Source: Acinetobacter indicus CIP 110367
GTDB taxonomy: Bacteria; Pseudomonadota; Gammaproteobacteria; Pseudomonadales; Moraxellaceae
Length of the DNA stretch: 64,000 bases
Assembly: GCF_000488255.1 (NCBI RefSeq)
Contig: NZ_KI530745.1
Location: 682,001 to 746,000, forward strand
Direction of reading: 5' to 3'
This document shows positions 17,453 through 26,243 of this stretch, piece by piece. Every line of letters starts with the position of its first letter. The first letter of the stretch is position 1. The notes beneath the pieces are model-generated. The model worked only from the letters and a program-made list of their open reading frames with translations. It did not search any database and was not told the DNA's origin. Made by a program: the position numbers and the translations under genes.

Positions 17453-19129
17453 ATGACCGAATCTTTTGCAGCCCTCTTTGAAGAAAGCGAATTAAACCTC
17501 AACGTTGAAAAGGGTGCTGTCATCCAAGGCGTTGTAGTAAGCATCGACTCTGATTGGGTAACAGTTGACACTGGCCTTAAATCTGAAGGTATTGTTGACC
17601 GTGCTGAATTCTTAAATGAACAACGTGAACTTGAAGTTCAAGTTGGTGATACTGTTGATGTTGTTGTTGAAGCTCTCGACAACGGTATGGGTCAAACAGT
17701 TTTATCACGTGAAAAAGCGAAACGTGCTGAAACTTGGACTAAACTTGAAAAAATCTTTGAAGACGGCGAAATCGTTACTGGTGTTATCTCTGGTAAAGTT
17801 AAAGGCGGTTTCACTGTTGACATCGGTCCAGTTCGTGCGTTCTTACCAGGTTCTTTGGTAGACACTCGTCCTATCCGTGACACCACTCACCTTGAAGGTA
17901 AAGAGTTAGAATTCAAAGTTATCAAGCTTGATGCTAAACGTAACAACGTTGTTGTTTCTCGTCGTGCTGTTATGGAAGCTGAATCTTCAGCTGACCGTGA
18001 AGCGCTTCTTGCTCAGCTTGAAGAAGGTCAAACAGTTACAGGTACGATCAAGAACCTTACTGATTACGGCGCCTTCGTTGACCTTGGTGGTATCGATGGT
18101 CTTCTTCACATCACTGACATGGCTTGGAAACGTATCAAGCACCCATCAGAAGTTGTTGAAGTTGGTCAAGAAGTTACTGTTAAAGTACTTAAGTTTGACA
18201 AAGAACGTAACCGCGTATCTTTAGGCCTGAAACAATTAGGCGAAGATCCATGGTTAGCGATCATGAGCCGTTATCCTAAAGGTTCTATCGTTAAAGCCCG
18301 CGTAACTAACTTAACTGACTACGGTTGCTTCGCTGAAATCGCTGAAGGCGTTGAAGGCTTAGTACACGTTTCAGAAATGGACCACACAAACAAAAACATC
18401 CACCCATCTAAAGTTGTTCAGATCGGTGACGAAGTTGACGTTATGGTTCTTGAAGTTGATGAAGAGCGTCGTCGTATTTCTCTTGGTATCAAACAAACTC
18501 GTGCTAACCCATGGGAAGAGTTTGCTAAGAACCACGACAAAGGTGAAAAAGTTTCAGGTACAATCAAGTCAATCACTGACTTCGGTATCTTCATCGGTTT
18601 ACCAGGCGGTATCGATGGTCTAGTTCACTTGTCTGACATCTCTTGGAACGAACAAGGCGAAGAAGCGATTCGTCGTTACAAGAAAGGTGACACTGTTGAA
18701 GCGGTTATCCTGTCTGTAGACGCTGAAGGCAACCGTATCAGCCTTGGTATCAAGCAATTGAACAGCGATCCATTCAACGATTTCTTAGCTGCTAACGAAC
18801 GCGGTGCGCTGGTTAAAGGTACTGTAACTGCTGTTGACGCGAAAGGCGCGACTGTTAAGTTGGCTGACGAAGTTGAAGCAACTCTGAAAGCATCTGAAAT
18901 CAACCGCGACCGCGTTGAAGATGCAACTAAGTTCTTAGAAGTTGGTCAAGAAGTTGAAGCGAAAATCATCAACGTTGACCGTAAGTCTCGCTCTATCAAC
19001 TTGTCTATCAAAGCGAAAGACGAAGCTGAAGAGAAAGAAGCAGTAGCTAACTTACGTCAAGCAACAGCTTCTCAAGACAATGGTCCTAAGACTATTGGTG
19101 ATCTGATCAAAGCTCAGATGAACCACTAA
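17453..19129 (+). CDS. rpsA: 30S ribosomal protein S1
   Basis: mRNA-binding ribosomal protein of 558 residues with six S1 (OB-fold) repeats; repeats 3-6 are easily seen by the recurring pattern [13 protein letters not shown] / [10 protein letters not shown] ... GLVHLSDI ... RRISLGIKQ. Domains 1-2 bind the ribosome and 3-6 bind mRNA. Codon use (GTT, GAA, CGT, AAC, ATC) is strikingly more biased than in the flanking genes, as expected of a very highly expressed gene, and confounds any composition-based search for foreign DNA. A hairpin terminator follows at 19191. Confidence 0.98.
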   Translation: MTESFAALFEESELNLNVEKGAVIQGVVVSIDSDWVTVDTGLKSEGIVDRAEFLNEQRELEVQVGDTVDVVVEALDNGMGQTVLSREKAKRAETWTKLEKIFEDGEIVTGVISGKVKGGFTVDIGPVRAFLPGSLVDTRPIRDTTHLEGKELEFKVIKLDAKRNNVVVSRRAVMEAESSADREALLAQLEEGQTVTGTIKNLTDYGAFVDLGGIDGLLHITDMAWKRIKHPSEVVEVGQEVTVKVLKFDKERNRVSLGLKQLGEDPWLAIMSRYPKGSIVKARVTNLTDYGCFAEIAEGVEGLVHVSEMDHTNKNIHPSKVVQIGDEVDVMVLEVDEERRRISLGIKQTRANPWEEFAKNHDKGEKVSGTIKSITDFGIFIGLPGGIDGLVHLSDISWNEQGEEAIRRYKKGDTVEAVILSVDAEGNRISLGIKQLNSDPFNDFLAANERGALVKGTVTAVDAKGATVKLADEVEATLKASEINRDRVEDATKFLEVGQEVEAKIINVDRKSRSINLSIKAKDEAEEKEAVANLRQATASQDNGPKTIGDLIKAQMNH

Positions 19130-19190
19130 GTGGCTGTGGAAAAGTATGATTAATGTAATTTAACTCTTACTTTTTACACAAATACTGTAA

Positions 19191-19227
19191 ACGGTAGCGT
19201 AGTATTAACTTATTGCGCTACCGTTTT
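19191..19227 (+). terminator. Rho-independent terminator after rpsA
   Basis: Stem ACGGTAGCG (19191-19199) pairs perfectly with CGCTACCGT (19216-19224) around a 16-base loop and runs into TTTT. It separates rpsA from ihfB, which therefore probably has its own promoter in the remaining gap. Confidence 0.75.
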
Positions 19228-19289
19228 GTATTTAAACAGGTTATTATCGGTTTTGAGTTAAAGTAGCTTGATAATTAAAGAGGTCGCAG

Positions 19290-19595
19290 ATGACTACTGA
19301 AGCACTTAATAAGTCTGACTTAATAGAGCGAATTTCCCTAAAAAATCCACATTTAGCGGAACCTTTAGTTGAAGAAGCTGTTAAGATTATGATTGATCAA
19401 ATGATTGAATCACTGTCTGCAGATAACCGAATTGAAATTCGTGGATTTGGTAGCTTTGCATTACATCATCGTGAGCCACGTGTAGGTCGTAACCCGAAAA
19501 CGGGCAAGTCAGTTAAAGTGGCGGCAAAAGCGGTACCTCATTTCAAACCAGGTAAAGCATTGCGCGATGCAGTGAACGCATCTGCAGAGAAATAA
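19290..19595 (+). CDS. ihfB: Integration host factor subunit beta
   Basis: DNA-bending nucleoid protein subunit (HimD), partner of IhfA. The 101 residues match the HU/IHF family, with the signature [20 protein letters not shown], the DNA-intercalating arm (RNPKTG) and [18 protein letters not shown]-beta rather than HU is indicated by the arm sequence and by the position after rpsA. It starts at ATG 19290 after an AGAGG Shine-Dalgarno. Confidence 0.95.
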   Translation: MTTEALNKSDLIERISLKNPHLAEPLVEEAVKIMIDQMIESLSADNRIEIRGFGSFALHHREPRVGRNPKTGKSVKVAAKAVPHFKPGKALRDAVNASAEK

Positions 19596-19620
19596 TTAAT
19601 TTATATCCTGAGGTGTGTTT

Positions 19621-19986
19621 ATGCGTTACGTCTTAGTCGCATTATTGATTGTACTGTTTGGCTATTCATTGGCTCTGGTTTTACAAAACGGGACCGAGCT
19701 GTCGGTTGACCTTTTGTTCACTCAAGTTCCAGCCATGCGTTTGGGGTTGTTGTTATTACTGACCCTGGCATTGGGTGTTGTTGTTGGACTTTTACTGGGT
19801 GTGCAGATTTTCCGCGTATTCCAGACCAGCTGGGAAATCAAGCGACTGCGTAAAGATATTGACCATCTGCGCAAAGAGCAAATTCATACGGCACAGTTGG
19901 CAGCGGCTGAGGCAGCTGCAAATACGCGCCATGAAAAAACGGTAGTCGATATTCATCCGAATGATCGTTCATCTACACCTTTATAG
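19621..19986 (+). CDS. lapA: LapA-family inner-membrane protein (DUF1049)
   Basis: A 121-residue membrane protein with two N-terminal hydrophobic helices (VLVALLIVLFGYSLALVL and LGLLLLLTLALGVVVGLLLG) and a cytoplasmic coiled region (RKDIDHLRKEQ). It matches lipopolysaccharide assembly protein A (YciS). ATG 19621 is favoured over GTG 19615 by a GAGG Shine-Dalgarno 7 bases upstream. In E. coli the next genes are lapB and pyrF; here lapB is absent from the interval and pyrF follows after a terminator. Confidence 0.85.
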   Translation: MRYVLVALLIVLFGYSLALVLQNGTELSVDLLFTQVPAMRLGLLLLLTLALGVVVGLLLGVQIFRVFQTSWEIKRLRKDIDHLRKEQIHTAQLAAAEAAANTRHEKTVVDIHPNDRSSTPL

Positions 19987-20041
19987 TGGACGCTTGAATA
20001 AAGTTGAATGGCTTTTTTGAGGTCTGCAACTTGAAATATTT

Positions 20042-20077
20042 AACGCTTAAGAGCTGATCTCCTAAGCGTTTTTTTAT
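20042..20077 (+). terminator. Rho-independent terminator after lapA
   Basis: AACGCTTA (20042-20049) pairs with TAAGCGTT (20063-20070), with an inner GAG/CTC, followed by a run of seven or more T. It ends the ihfB-lapA unit. Confidence 0.85.
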
Positions 20078-20231
20078 GCAGCCATGTTTTGAAACGCTTA
20101 GTTTAATCCATAAGGTTTTATAAAGAAGCAGTTTAATTTAACTGCTTTGCTTATATTCAATAAAATTCACTTGGTTGCCAGATTTGAAATTCGTATAATG
20201 CTTTAATTTTGTCAGTTTTAAGGGTCTTCTC

Positions 20232-20912
20232 ATGAGTATTATCGTTGCTTTAGATGCAAAAAGTCATTACGACGCAATGACAATTGCCGAGCAGCTAGAC
20301 CCAGCCTTATGTCGGGTCAAGGTCGGTAAAGAGCTGTTTACCCATGAAGGGCCAGCAGTGGTCAAAGCACTGCAAGATAAAGGCTTTGAAGTTTTTCTGG
20401 ATTTGAAATTCCACGATATTCCTAATACCACGGCTCAGGCGGTATGTGCGGCAGCAGACTTAGGGGTGTGGATGGTGAATGTGCATGCCTCTGGCGGCCG
20501 AAAAATGATGGAAACCTGTGTAGAGCGCTTAAAAGCAGGGAATTACAATACCCAGCTTATTGCGGTGACTGTTTTGACCTCAATGGGTCGTGAAGATTTA
20601 CGTGATATCGGTTTAGATATTGAGCCATTTGAACAGGTGAAGCGTTTAGCCGCCTTAACCAAAGACAGTGGTTTAGATGGTGTGGTTTGTTCAGCGCAAG
20701 AAGCCAAGATGCTACGTGAAAGCTTGGGTCAGGAATTTGCTCTGGTAACGCCGGGGATTCGCCCTGAAGGTTCAGCTGCAGATGACCAGAAGCGTATCGT
20801 CACGCCTAAACAGGCGATGATGGATGGTTCAACACATCTGGTGATTGGTCGCCCAATTACCAAGGCGGAACATCCTCGTCAAATGCTTAAAGATATTCTA
20901 GCGACGTTGTAA
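20232..20912 (+). CDS. pyrF: Orotidine 5'-phosphate decarboxylase
   Basis: Last step of UMP synthesis. The 226-residue TIM barrel shows the catalytic [10 protein letters not shown] motif, [13 protein letters not shown] near the N-terminus and the phosphate-binding VIGRPIT at the C-terminus. It is preceded by a terminator and a 150-bp spacer, so it likely has its own promoter, and is followed by a double hairpin at 20924-20965. Confidence 0.97.
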   Translation: MSIIVALDAKSHYDAMTIAEQLDPALCRVKVGKELFTHEGPAVVKALQDKGFEVFLDLKFHDIPNTTAQAVCAAADLGVWMVNVHASGGRKMMETCVERLKAGNYNTQLIAVTVLTSMGREDLRDIGLDIEPFEQVKRLAALTKDSGLDGVVCSAQEAKMLRESLGQEFALVTPGIRPEGSAADDQKRIVTPKQAMMDGSTHLVIGRPITKAEHPRQMLKDILATL

Positions 20913-20923
20913 TCTCCCTAAAC

Positions 20924-20965
20924 CCCCCTTTTCCAAAGGGGGACTCCTCCCTTTGTAAAGGGAGG
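20924..20965. repeat. Tandem double hairpin between pyrF and lysO
   Basis: Two adjacent perfect inverted repeats: CCCCCTTT/AAAGGGGG (20924-20931 with 20935-20942) and CCTCCCTTT/AAAGGGAGG (20946-20954 with 20957-20965). The two arms are near-copies of each other. The genes on both sides converge, so it may act as a bidirectional terminator, although no T-run follows. The look is that of a dispersed palindromic (REP-like) element; copy number needs a genome search. Confidence 0.7.
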
Positions 20966-20981
20966 TTGGAAGAGGTTAAAT

Positions 20982-21890
20982 CTAAATCACTGCCAGAATA
21001 CTGACCACGATAGGTGCCAATACTGACAACACAAAACCACTGACCATGGCATGAGGAATAAAGTCATTGCCACAGGCCTGTTTCACCATTGGTAAGGTCA
21101 CATCCATCGCTGTAGCGCCGGCAGAAGAAATGGCCGCACGCGAATAACGCCAACCCATCAGATACATCAGCACAATCGCAAAGATTTCGCGGAATAAATC
21201 ATTCATCAGGGCAATACTGCCCAGTTCAGCTGTACGCAGTTCACTAATTACAATCCCGCTCATGGAATAAAAGCCATAGCCTTGCGACAGCATGATCAGA
21301 TCTTTTAGGGAAATGTGTGATAGCCAGAATAAGCAGAACAGCGCCCCTAAAATCGAGCCAACAATACAGCCCACTGGCACCAGCAGGATGTTCCAGTTTA
21401 ACCAGGAGTGGTCAAGTGGCGCACGTGCGAGATCAAAACCAATCATTAGCATAAAGACCAGTAATAAATGCCAGGTACTAATATGTAAATTGAGCTGCCA
21501 ATATTCACTGCCCAGATAAAGCAGATAACCAGCGGCTAAAGCAATGAAGGCATAACTGATATTGAGTAAGGATTGTAGTACCAGACTGAAGGATACGCGT
21601 CCTTGGCTGGGCTGAAAACCGGCCCATTTAAACAGGCCATAACAGCAGGCGAAAGCGCCGAGACTGGTGCTAAATGAAATCAGCATTGCGCTGGTTAAAA
21701 TACGTTCCGGTTGAGGGATTTGGTTTAAAGTCTGGGTAAATTCAAGTGAAATGGCGATCAGTAGAATATAGCTGAAATAAGGTAACAGTTTCAGCATAAG
21801 CTGTTGCAGCCAGCGGGGAAACCGGGCTGCAAAGGCATAGCCGAGATAGAGACAAAATAGTAGCTGGAAAATAAGCCAAAAGGATTGCAT
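20982..21890 (-). CDS. lysO: LysO-family lysine exporter (YbjE, DUF340)
   Basis: Polytopic inner-membrane protein of 302 residues with about eight or more hydrophobic segments. Family-defining stretches are YGFYSMSGIVISELRTAELG, LMNDLFREIFAIVLMYLMG and the C-terminal SSAGATAMDVTLPMVK, which match E. coli LysO (YbjE), the L-lysine/thialysine exporter. Substrate here is inferred from the family. It converges with pyrF across the double hairpin. Confidence 0.8.
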   Translation of the reverse strand: MQSFWLIFQLLFCLYLGYAFAARFPRWLQQLMLKLLPYFSYILLIAISLEFTQTLNQIPQPERILTSAMLISFSTSLGAFACCYGLFKWAGFQPSQGRVSFSLVLQSLLNISYAFIALAAGYLLYLGSEYWQLNLHISTWHLLLVFMLMIGFDLARAPLDHSWLNWNILLVPVGCIVGSILGALFCLFWLSHISLKDLIMLSQGYGFYSMSGIVISELRTAELGSIALMNDLFREIFAIVLMYLMGWRYSRAAISSAGATAMDVTLPMVKQACGNDFIPHAMVSGFVLSVLAPIVVSILAVI

Positions 21891-21931
21891 CTATACTCGC
21901 CTAAAATCAATTCCTGCTTATTATGCCTGAA

Positions 21932-23461
21932 TTAGCTGGCCAGCTGTTGTTTTGCACGTTTATTCAGTAAGCGATAATCAGCCGGATTCACTTTCTGGGT
22001 TTTTAACCAGTATTTCCAGGTATAGGTCGGCCAGAGGGCAAAGTTTTTACCACCATCTTGCTGATACCAGCTGACACAACCGGATTGCCAGATGGTCCCG
22101 GCCAGCATCTCCTGAACATAACGGTTATAGTCATCATGAACCTGATCTTTAATGACTATGGCATCGGTCTGGGTACGTTCGACCAGCTTGATCATCTGCA
22201 AAATATAGTCAACCTGTGCCTCAATCATAAACACTACGGAATTATGCGCCAGCACGGTATTGGGGCCTAGCAGCTGGAACAGGTTGGGAAAGCCTTTGGT
22301 GCAAATGCCATAATAACTTTCGGCGCCATCTTTCCAGGCCTGTTTCAGCTCCACGCCATGTTCACCGACACAATCAAACGATTTCAGATAAATGCGCGGA
22401 TCGGTAATAAAACCGGTGCCATAAATCAGACAATCAATTGGGCGTTCTTTGCCATCTTTGGTGATGATGCTGTGTTCAGTCAGCTCCTGAATGGCATCAG
22501 TCACCAGTTCGACATTGGTGCGATTAAAGGTCGGATAATATTTATTGGAGACCAGAATACGTTTACAACCCATAATATAGTCAGGAATCAGCTTGGCGGC
22601 GATGCGTTTGTCCTTGACCTGATATTTTAAAAAGGCTTCGGCCAGTTTCTGGGTATATTTCATTACCCCCGGTTTTACAATCGGCACCACGCGAGATTCA
22701 TTGGACCAGTACAGGCGGGCACGGTGCAGTTTTCTAAACCAGTCAAACTTTTTAAACAGCTTTTTTTCAAGCTGGCTATAGAGTCGCTCATCGCGTGGAA
22801 TCACCCAGGCGGCGGTACGCTGAAACACATACAGCTGTCTGGTTTGCGGGGCAATTTCCGGAATATATTGAATGGCACTGCCGCCAGTACCAATTGAGGC
22901 GACATTTTTACCGTTTAAGTCGTATTGATGATCCCACTGCGATGAATGAAAGACCTTGCCTTTAAATTTTTCGATCCCCGGAATATGCGGAATTTGTGGC
23001 ACATGCAAGGGTCCGGAGGCAAATACCACGTATTGGGCAATTAGCTTGCGCTGCTGATTGAGCTGTAAATGCCATTCGCAGTCCTGTTCCTGATAATGCG
23101 CAGACAGGACTTCAGTCTGAAACTGGCAATAATCTCTGAGCTGGAACTGATCGGTCAGGCCCTGAATATAGGCAAAAATCTCTGGCGCTTCGGCATAGCG
23201 TTTCGACCAGTCGGTTTTGGGCGCAAATGACAAGGAATACATATGCGATTGCACATCACAGGCCGCACCCGGATACTGGTTTTCCCGCCAGGTGCCACCA
23301 ACCTCATTGGCTTTTTCCAGAATCATAAAATCGGTGATCTGTTGCTGCAGCAGGCGAATAGCCATCGCCAGGCCACCAAAACCGGCACCAATAATGGCAA
23401 TTTTAGTTTTTTGAACAGCATGATTTGTAGAAAAATCATGATTTGACAATGCGTCATGCAT
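21932..23461 (-). CDS. Flavin-containing (Baeyer-Villiger-type) monooxygenase
   Basis: FAD/NADPH-dependent monooxygenase of 509 residues. The FAD Rossmann motif IIGAGFGG ends at residue 30, the Baeyer-Villiger fingerprint FxGxxxHxxxW[PD] is exact (FKGKVFHSSQWD, 166-177), and a second NADPH Rossmann follows (SIGTGGSAIQ, around 189-198). It resembles bacterial Baeyer-Villiger enzymes and AlmA-type alkane-degradation monooxygenases; the natural substrate is unknown. I chose the ATG at 23461, which follows AAAAGGA; an upstream in-frame ATG (23500) adds 13 unconserved residues. It diverges from an AraC regulator. Confidence 0.85.
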   Translation of the reverse strand: MHDALSNHDFSTNHAVQKTKIAIIGAGFGGLAMAIRLLQQQITDFMILEKANEVGGTWRENQYPGAACDVQSHMYSLSFAPKTDWSKRYAEAPEIFAYIQGLTDQFQLRDYCQFQTEVLSAHYQEQDCEWHLQLNQQRKLIAQYVVFASGPLHVPQIPHIPGIEKFKGKVFHSSQWDHQYDLNGKNVASIGTGGSAIQYIPEIAPQTRQLYVFQRTAAWVIPRDERLYSQLEKKLFKKFDWFRKLHRARLYWSNESRVVPIVKPGVMKYTQKLAEAFLKYQVKDKRIAAKLIPDYIMGCKRILVSNKYYPTFNRTNVELVTDAIQELTEHSIITKDGKERPIDCLIYGTGFITDPRIYLKSFDCVGEHGVELKQAWKDGAESYYGICTKGFPNLFQLLGPNTVLAHNSVVFMIEAQVDYILQMIKLVERTQTDAIVIKDQVHDDYNRYVQEMLAGTIWQSGCVSWYQQDGGKNFALWPTYTWKYWLKTQKVNPADYRLLNKRAKQQLAS

Positions 23462-23570
23462 AGTTGTATATCCTTTTCTTTTTATTTCTATGATTAGCAT
23501 ATAAGCGGGTCAGTGCAGATGCCATGATAGCACTGACAAAAAAATTGATATTTTCGGCAATTTAAAAATA

Positions 23571-24626
23571 GTGAATGATATAGTAAAACAGATACACAGA
23601 CGTGACTCAAGCGCCCCTATGAAACGATCCATTCTCGGTCTCATGTACTTAATTCAAGGTATGCGAAATGCCGGAATTGATGTGGATGAGCGTTTGCAAA
23701 GTATCGGACTGCATGCAGATGCACTGGATGCCAGTTCGGTGATTCATCCGCGACTGGAACTGGATATTCTGAAGATTATTGGCGCCGGGGTGCGACCTGA
23801 GCAGGGTATTTTTATTGGCCAGCATTATGCACTGGCCGGTTATGGTCCCTTGCTGATGTTACTGGTGACCTCTGACACTATTGCGACCGCGATTGAAAAA
23901 GGCATTCAGTATCAGGGGCTGACTCATCTGACCGGGCAGCTAAAGCTGAAACATGAAGCAGATCGGGTGGCGCTGCAATATCTGCCGAATGATCTGGATA
24001 GCGATTTGGGTATGCTGCGGGCGCAATGTGAAATTTCCGGGACTTTCAAGTTTATTCAGGATCTTTACAAGATGATGAGCCTGAATGTGCCGCAAATCCG
24101 TATTGAACTGCCATTTGCACGTCCAGATCAGGCACAGGCCCTGGTGGCTTATCATGACTATTATGGTCATGACTTGTGTTTTGGCCATGACCATGCAGCG
24201 TTCTGGTTCGAGCAGTCGGTGCTGGAAGTGAAAATTCCATCCGCCGATTCAATTACCTTTAAGACCTTTGAAGAAAAGTGTATTGAAGAGCTGCAGCGCT
24301 TAAAACTGGATGATCAGGCACCGACCTTGGTGCAGCGGGTCAAAGATTATCTGGAATTGCAGCAGGGCGTGATGCCGACCATGGCCGAAACCGCGCAGGC
24401 CTTACAGATTCCAGAGCGCACCTTGCGTCATCAGTTACAGCAGCTGAACACCAGTTATAAACAGATTCGTGAAGATTTAATTAAAGACAAGGCATTGAGA
24501 TTAATTGAATATCAAGCTTATTCAATTGAAATGATTGCAGAGTTACTGGGTTATTCAGAACCTGCGGCCTTTAATCATGCCTTTAAACGCTGGTTTGGAC
24601 AAAGTCCGCGCCAGTATAGGAAATAG
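23571..24626 (+). CDS. AraC-family transcriptional regulator
   Basis: A 351-residue regulator with an N-terminal arabinose-binding-like sensor domain (GLMYLIQGMRNAGIDVDERL onward) and two helix-turn-helix motifs at the C-terminus (MAETAQALQIPERTLRHQL and IEMIAELLGYSEPAAFNHAF, ending FGQSPRQYRK). The start is GTG 23571 or ATG 23619; the latter gives 335 residues and starts just before conserved sequence. It is transcribed away from the Baeyer-Villiger-type monooxygenase across 109 bp, so it is the likely regulator of that gene. Confidence 0.85.
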   Translation: MNDIVKQIHRRDSSAPMKRSILGLMYLIQGMRNAGIDVDERLQSIGLHADALDASSVIHPRLELDILKIIGAGVRPEQGIFIGQHYALAGYGPLLMLLVTSDTIATAIEKGIQYQGLTHLTGQLKLKHEADRVALQYLPNDLDSDLGMLRAQCEISGTFKFIQDLYKMMSLNVPQIRIELPFARPDQAQALVAYHDYYGHDLCFGHDHAAFWFEQSVLEVKIPSADSITFKTFEEKCIEELQRLKLDDQAPTLVQRVKDYLELQQGVMPTMAETAQALQIPERTLRHQLQQLNTSYKQIREDLIKDKALRLIEYQAYSIEMIAELLGYSEPAAFNHAFKRWFGQSPRQYRK

Positions 24627-24709
24627 CCTAAGCATTTTAAACCCAAAGTGGTATATTGTGCGGCGGTTATCTTCGTTATCATTTATTAACCCCAAAAGTA
24701 CTGAATAAT

Positions 24710-25864
24710 ATGTCTGACTTCAACTCATCCCACAACACAGCATATACTCCATTGTCTCCGGCAGAACGCTATGCACAGGCGTTGGCGTCGGGGCAGTTCA
24801 TGCCAGATGAAGCACAGGCCGAAGCGGTACACGAGCTGGATCGGGTGTGGCAAGAGTTAATTCAGCGTTATAAAGCCTCGAAAAAGGCCTTTCGCCGTTT
24901 TCGTCGTCAGACATCTCCGCGCGGTGTGTATATGTGGGGTGGGGTTGGACGCGGTAAAACCTGGCTGATGGACCAGTTCTATGAATCAATTCCGTTTCGC
25001 CGCAAAATCCGTATGCACTTCCATCACTTTATGCAGCATGTGCATCGTGAACTGAACAAACTGTCAGGGCAGCGTAACCCCCTCGATACAGTGGCTGACC
25101 AGATTTATAAAGATGCGGTAATTATCTGTTTTGATGAATTCTTTGTATCTAACGTGACTGATGCCATGATTCTCAGCGACCTGTTCCAGAAGCTGTTTAA
25201 TCGCGGCATTACTTTGGTGGCCACCTCAAACATCGCGCCAGATGGCTTGTATAAAAATGGTATTCACCGTGACCGCTTTATTCCAACCATTGAAATGGTG
25301 AAAAAGAACTGTGCCATTTTAAATGTCGATGCAGGAGTGGATTACCGTTTACGCGTGTTAAAACAGGCGCAACTGTTTAAATCACCGCTGACGCATGACC
25401 ATAATGTCTGGATGGCGCAGCGTTTTGATGCGCTGACTCATACCCAAACCCATTCGGATGAGCCCATTACCATCAACAACCGTTTAATTGAAACGGTGGC
25501 GCATACTGAAGATGTGTTGTGGTGTGAATTCTCGGAAATGTGCCTGAAACCGCGTAGCCCAGCTGACTATATTGAAATTGCCAACCTGTACAATACCGTG
25601 CTGGTCAGTAATGTGCCGCATTTAACCGATTATCTGGCCGATGGTACACGCCGTTTTATTTATCTGGTCGATGAGTTTTATGATCGTGGCGTAAAGCTGC
25701 TATTAACTTCAGAAGATTCGATTATTGAACTTTACCAAGGTGAAAAACTGGCCTTTGAAATTGAACGGACGCGTTCACGTTTGCTGGAAATGCAGTCAGA
25801 TGATTATTTACATGCAGCGCATCGTCAGATTTCAGCTGCGGGTGCATCGACTGAAGCATCTTAA
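24710..25864 (+). CDS. zapE: Cell division protein ZapE (AFG1-like ATPase)
   Basis: AAA-type ATPase that in E. coli destabilises FtsZ polymers under low oxygen or heat stress. The 384 residues include Walker A GGVGRGKT (77-84), MDQFYESIPFRRKIRMHFHHFM, the Walker B IICFDEFFV, and VATSNIAPDGLYKNGIHRDRFIP, all typical of the AFG1/ZapE family. ATG 24710 is preferred over an upstream start at 24656. A terminator follows at 25884. Confidence 0.93.
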   Translation: MSDFNSSHNTAYTPLSPAERYAQALASGQFMPDEAQAEAVHELDRVWQELIQRYKASKKAFRRFRRQTSPRGVYMWGGVGRGKTWLMDQFYESIPFRRKIRMHFHHFMQHVHRELNKLSGQRNPLDTVADQIYKDAVIICFDEFFVSNVTDAMILSDLFQKLFNRGITLVATSNIAPDGLYKNGIHRDRFIPTIEMVKKNCAILNVDAGVDYRLRVLKQAQLFKSPLTHDHNVWMAQRFDALTHTQTHSDEPITINNRLIETVAHTEDVLWCEFSEMCLKPRSPADYIEIANLYNTVLVSNVPHLTDYLADGTRRFIYLVDEFYDRGVKLLLTSEDSIIELYQGEKLAFEIERTRSRLLEMQSDDYLHAAHRQISAAGASTEAS

Positions 25865-25883
25865 TACTGAATTCGACATATTT

Positions 25884-25911
25884 AAAAAGCGTCCAACCGG
25901 GCGCTTTTTTT
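25884..25911 (+). terminator. Rho-independent terminator after zapE
   Basis: AAAAGCG(T)CC pairs with GG(G)CGCTTTT around an AACC loop and is followed by a T-run. Confidence 0.8.
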
Positions 25912-26243
25912 GTAGCAAAAAATCTTTGCTGCTTTTATCGACATTTTGTTCAATTCATGGCTTAATCTTGGCTAATAATAAAACCCGGAAGGGCTGAAGT
26001 GCCGAATTTTCTTTACAATTCTGAACTTAAGTCTAATTCCGACATTTCAAAAACTTTATACACTGTAGGTTATATATTTCGCTTAATGATAATGTCACAT
26101 CCTAAGATTATTTTATTTTTAAATAGCAACATTTATTTAATAAAAAATGATCACTATTTAGCAATGTGATAATACTATTCAGCCAAATATAAATCGGTAT
26201 ACTAGAATCTCTTGTATAAAAAGTAGCAATATCAGGAAAGACA
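25912..26243. other. Intergenic region upstream of malate synthase
   Basis: About 330 bp, strongly AT-rich, with no ORF of note. It must carry the glcB promoter; a TATACT sits about 45 bp before the start but lacks a convincing -35. No further structure was recognised. Confidence 0.4.
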
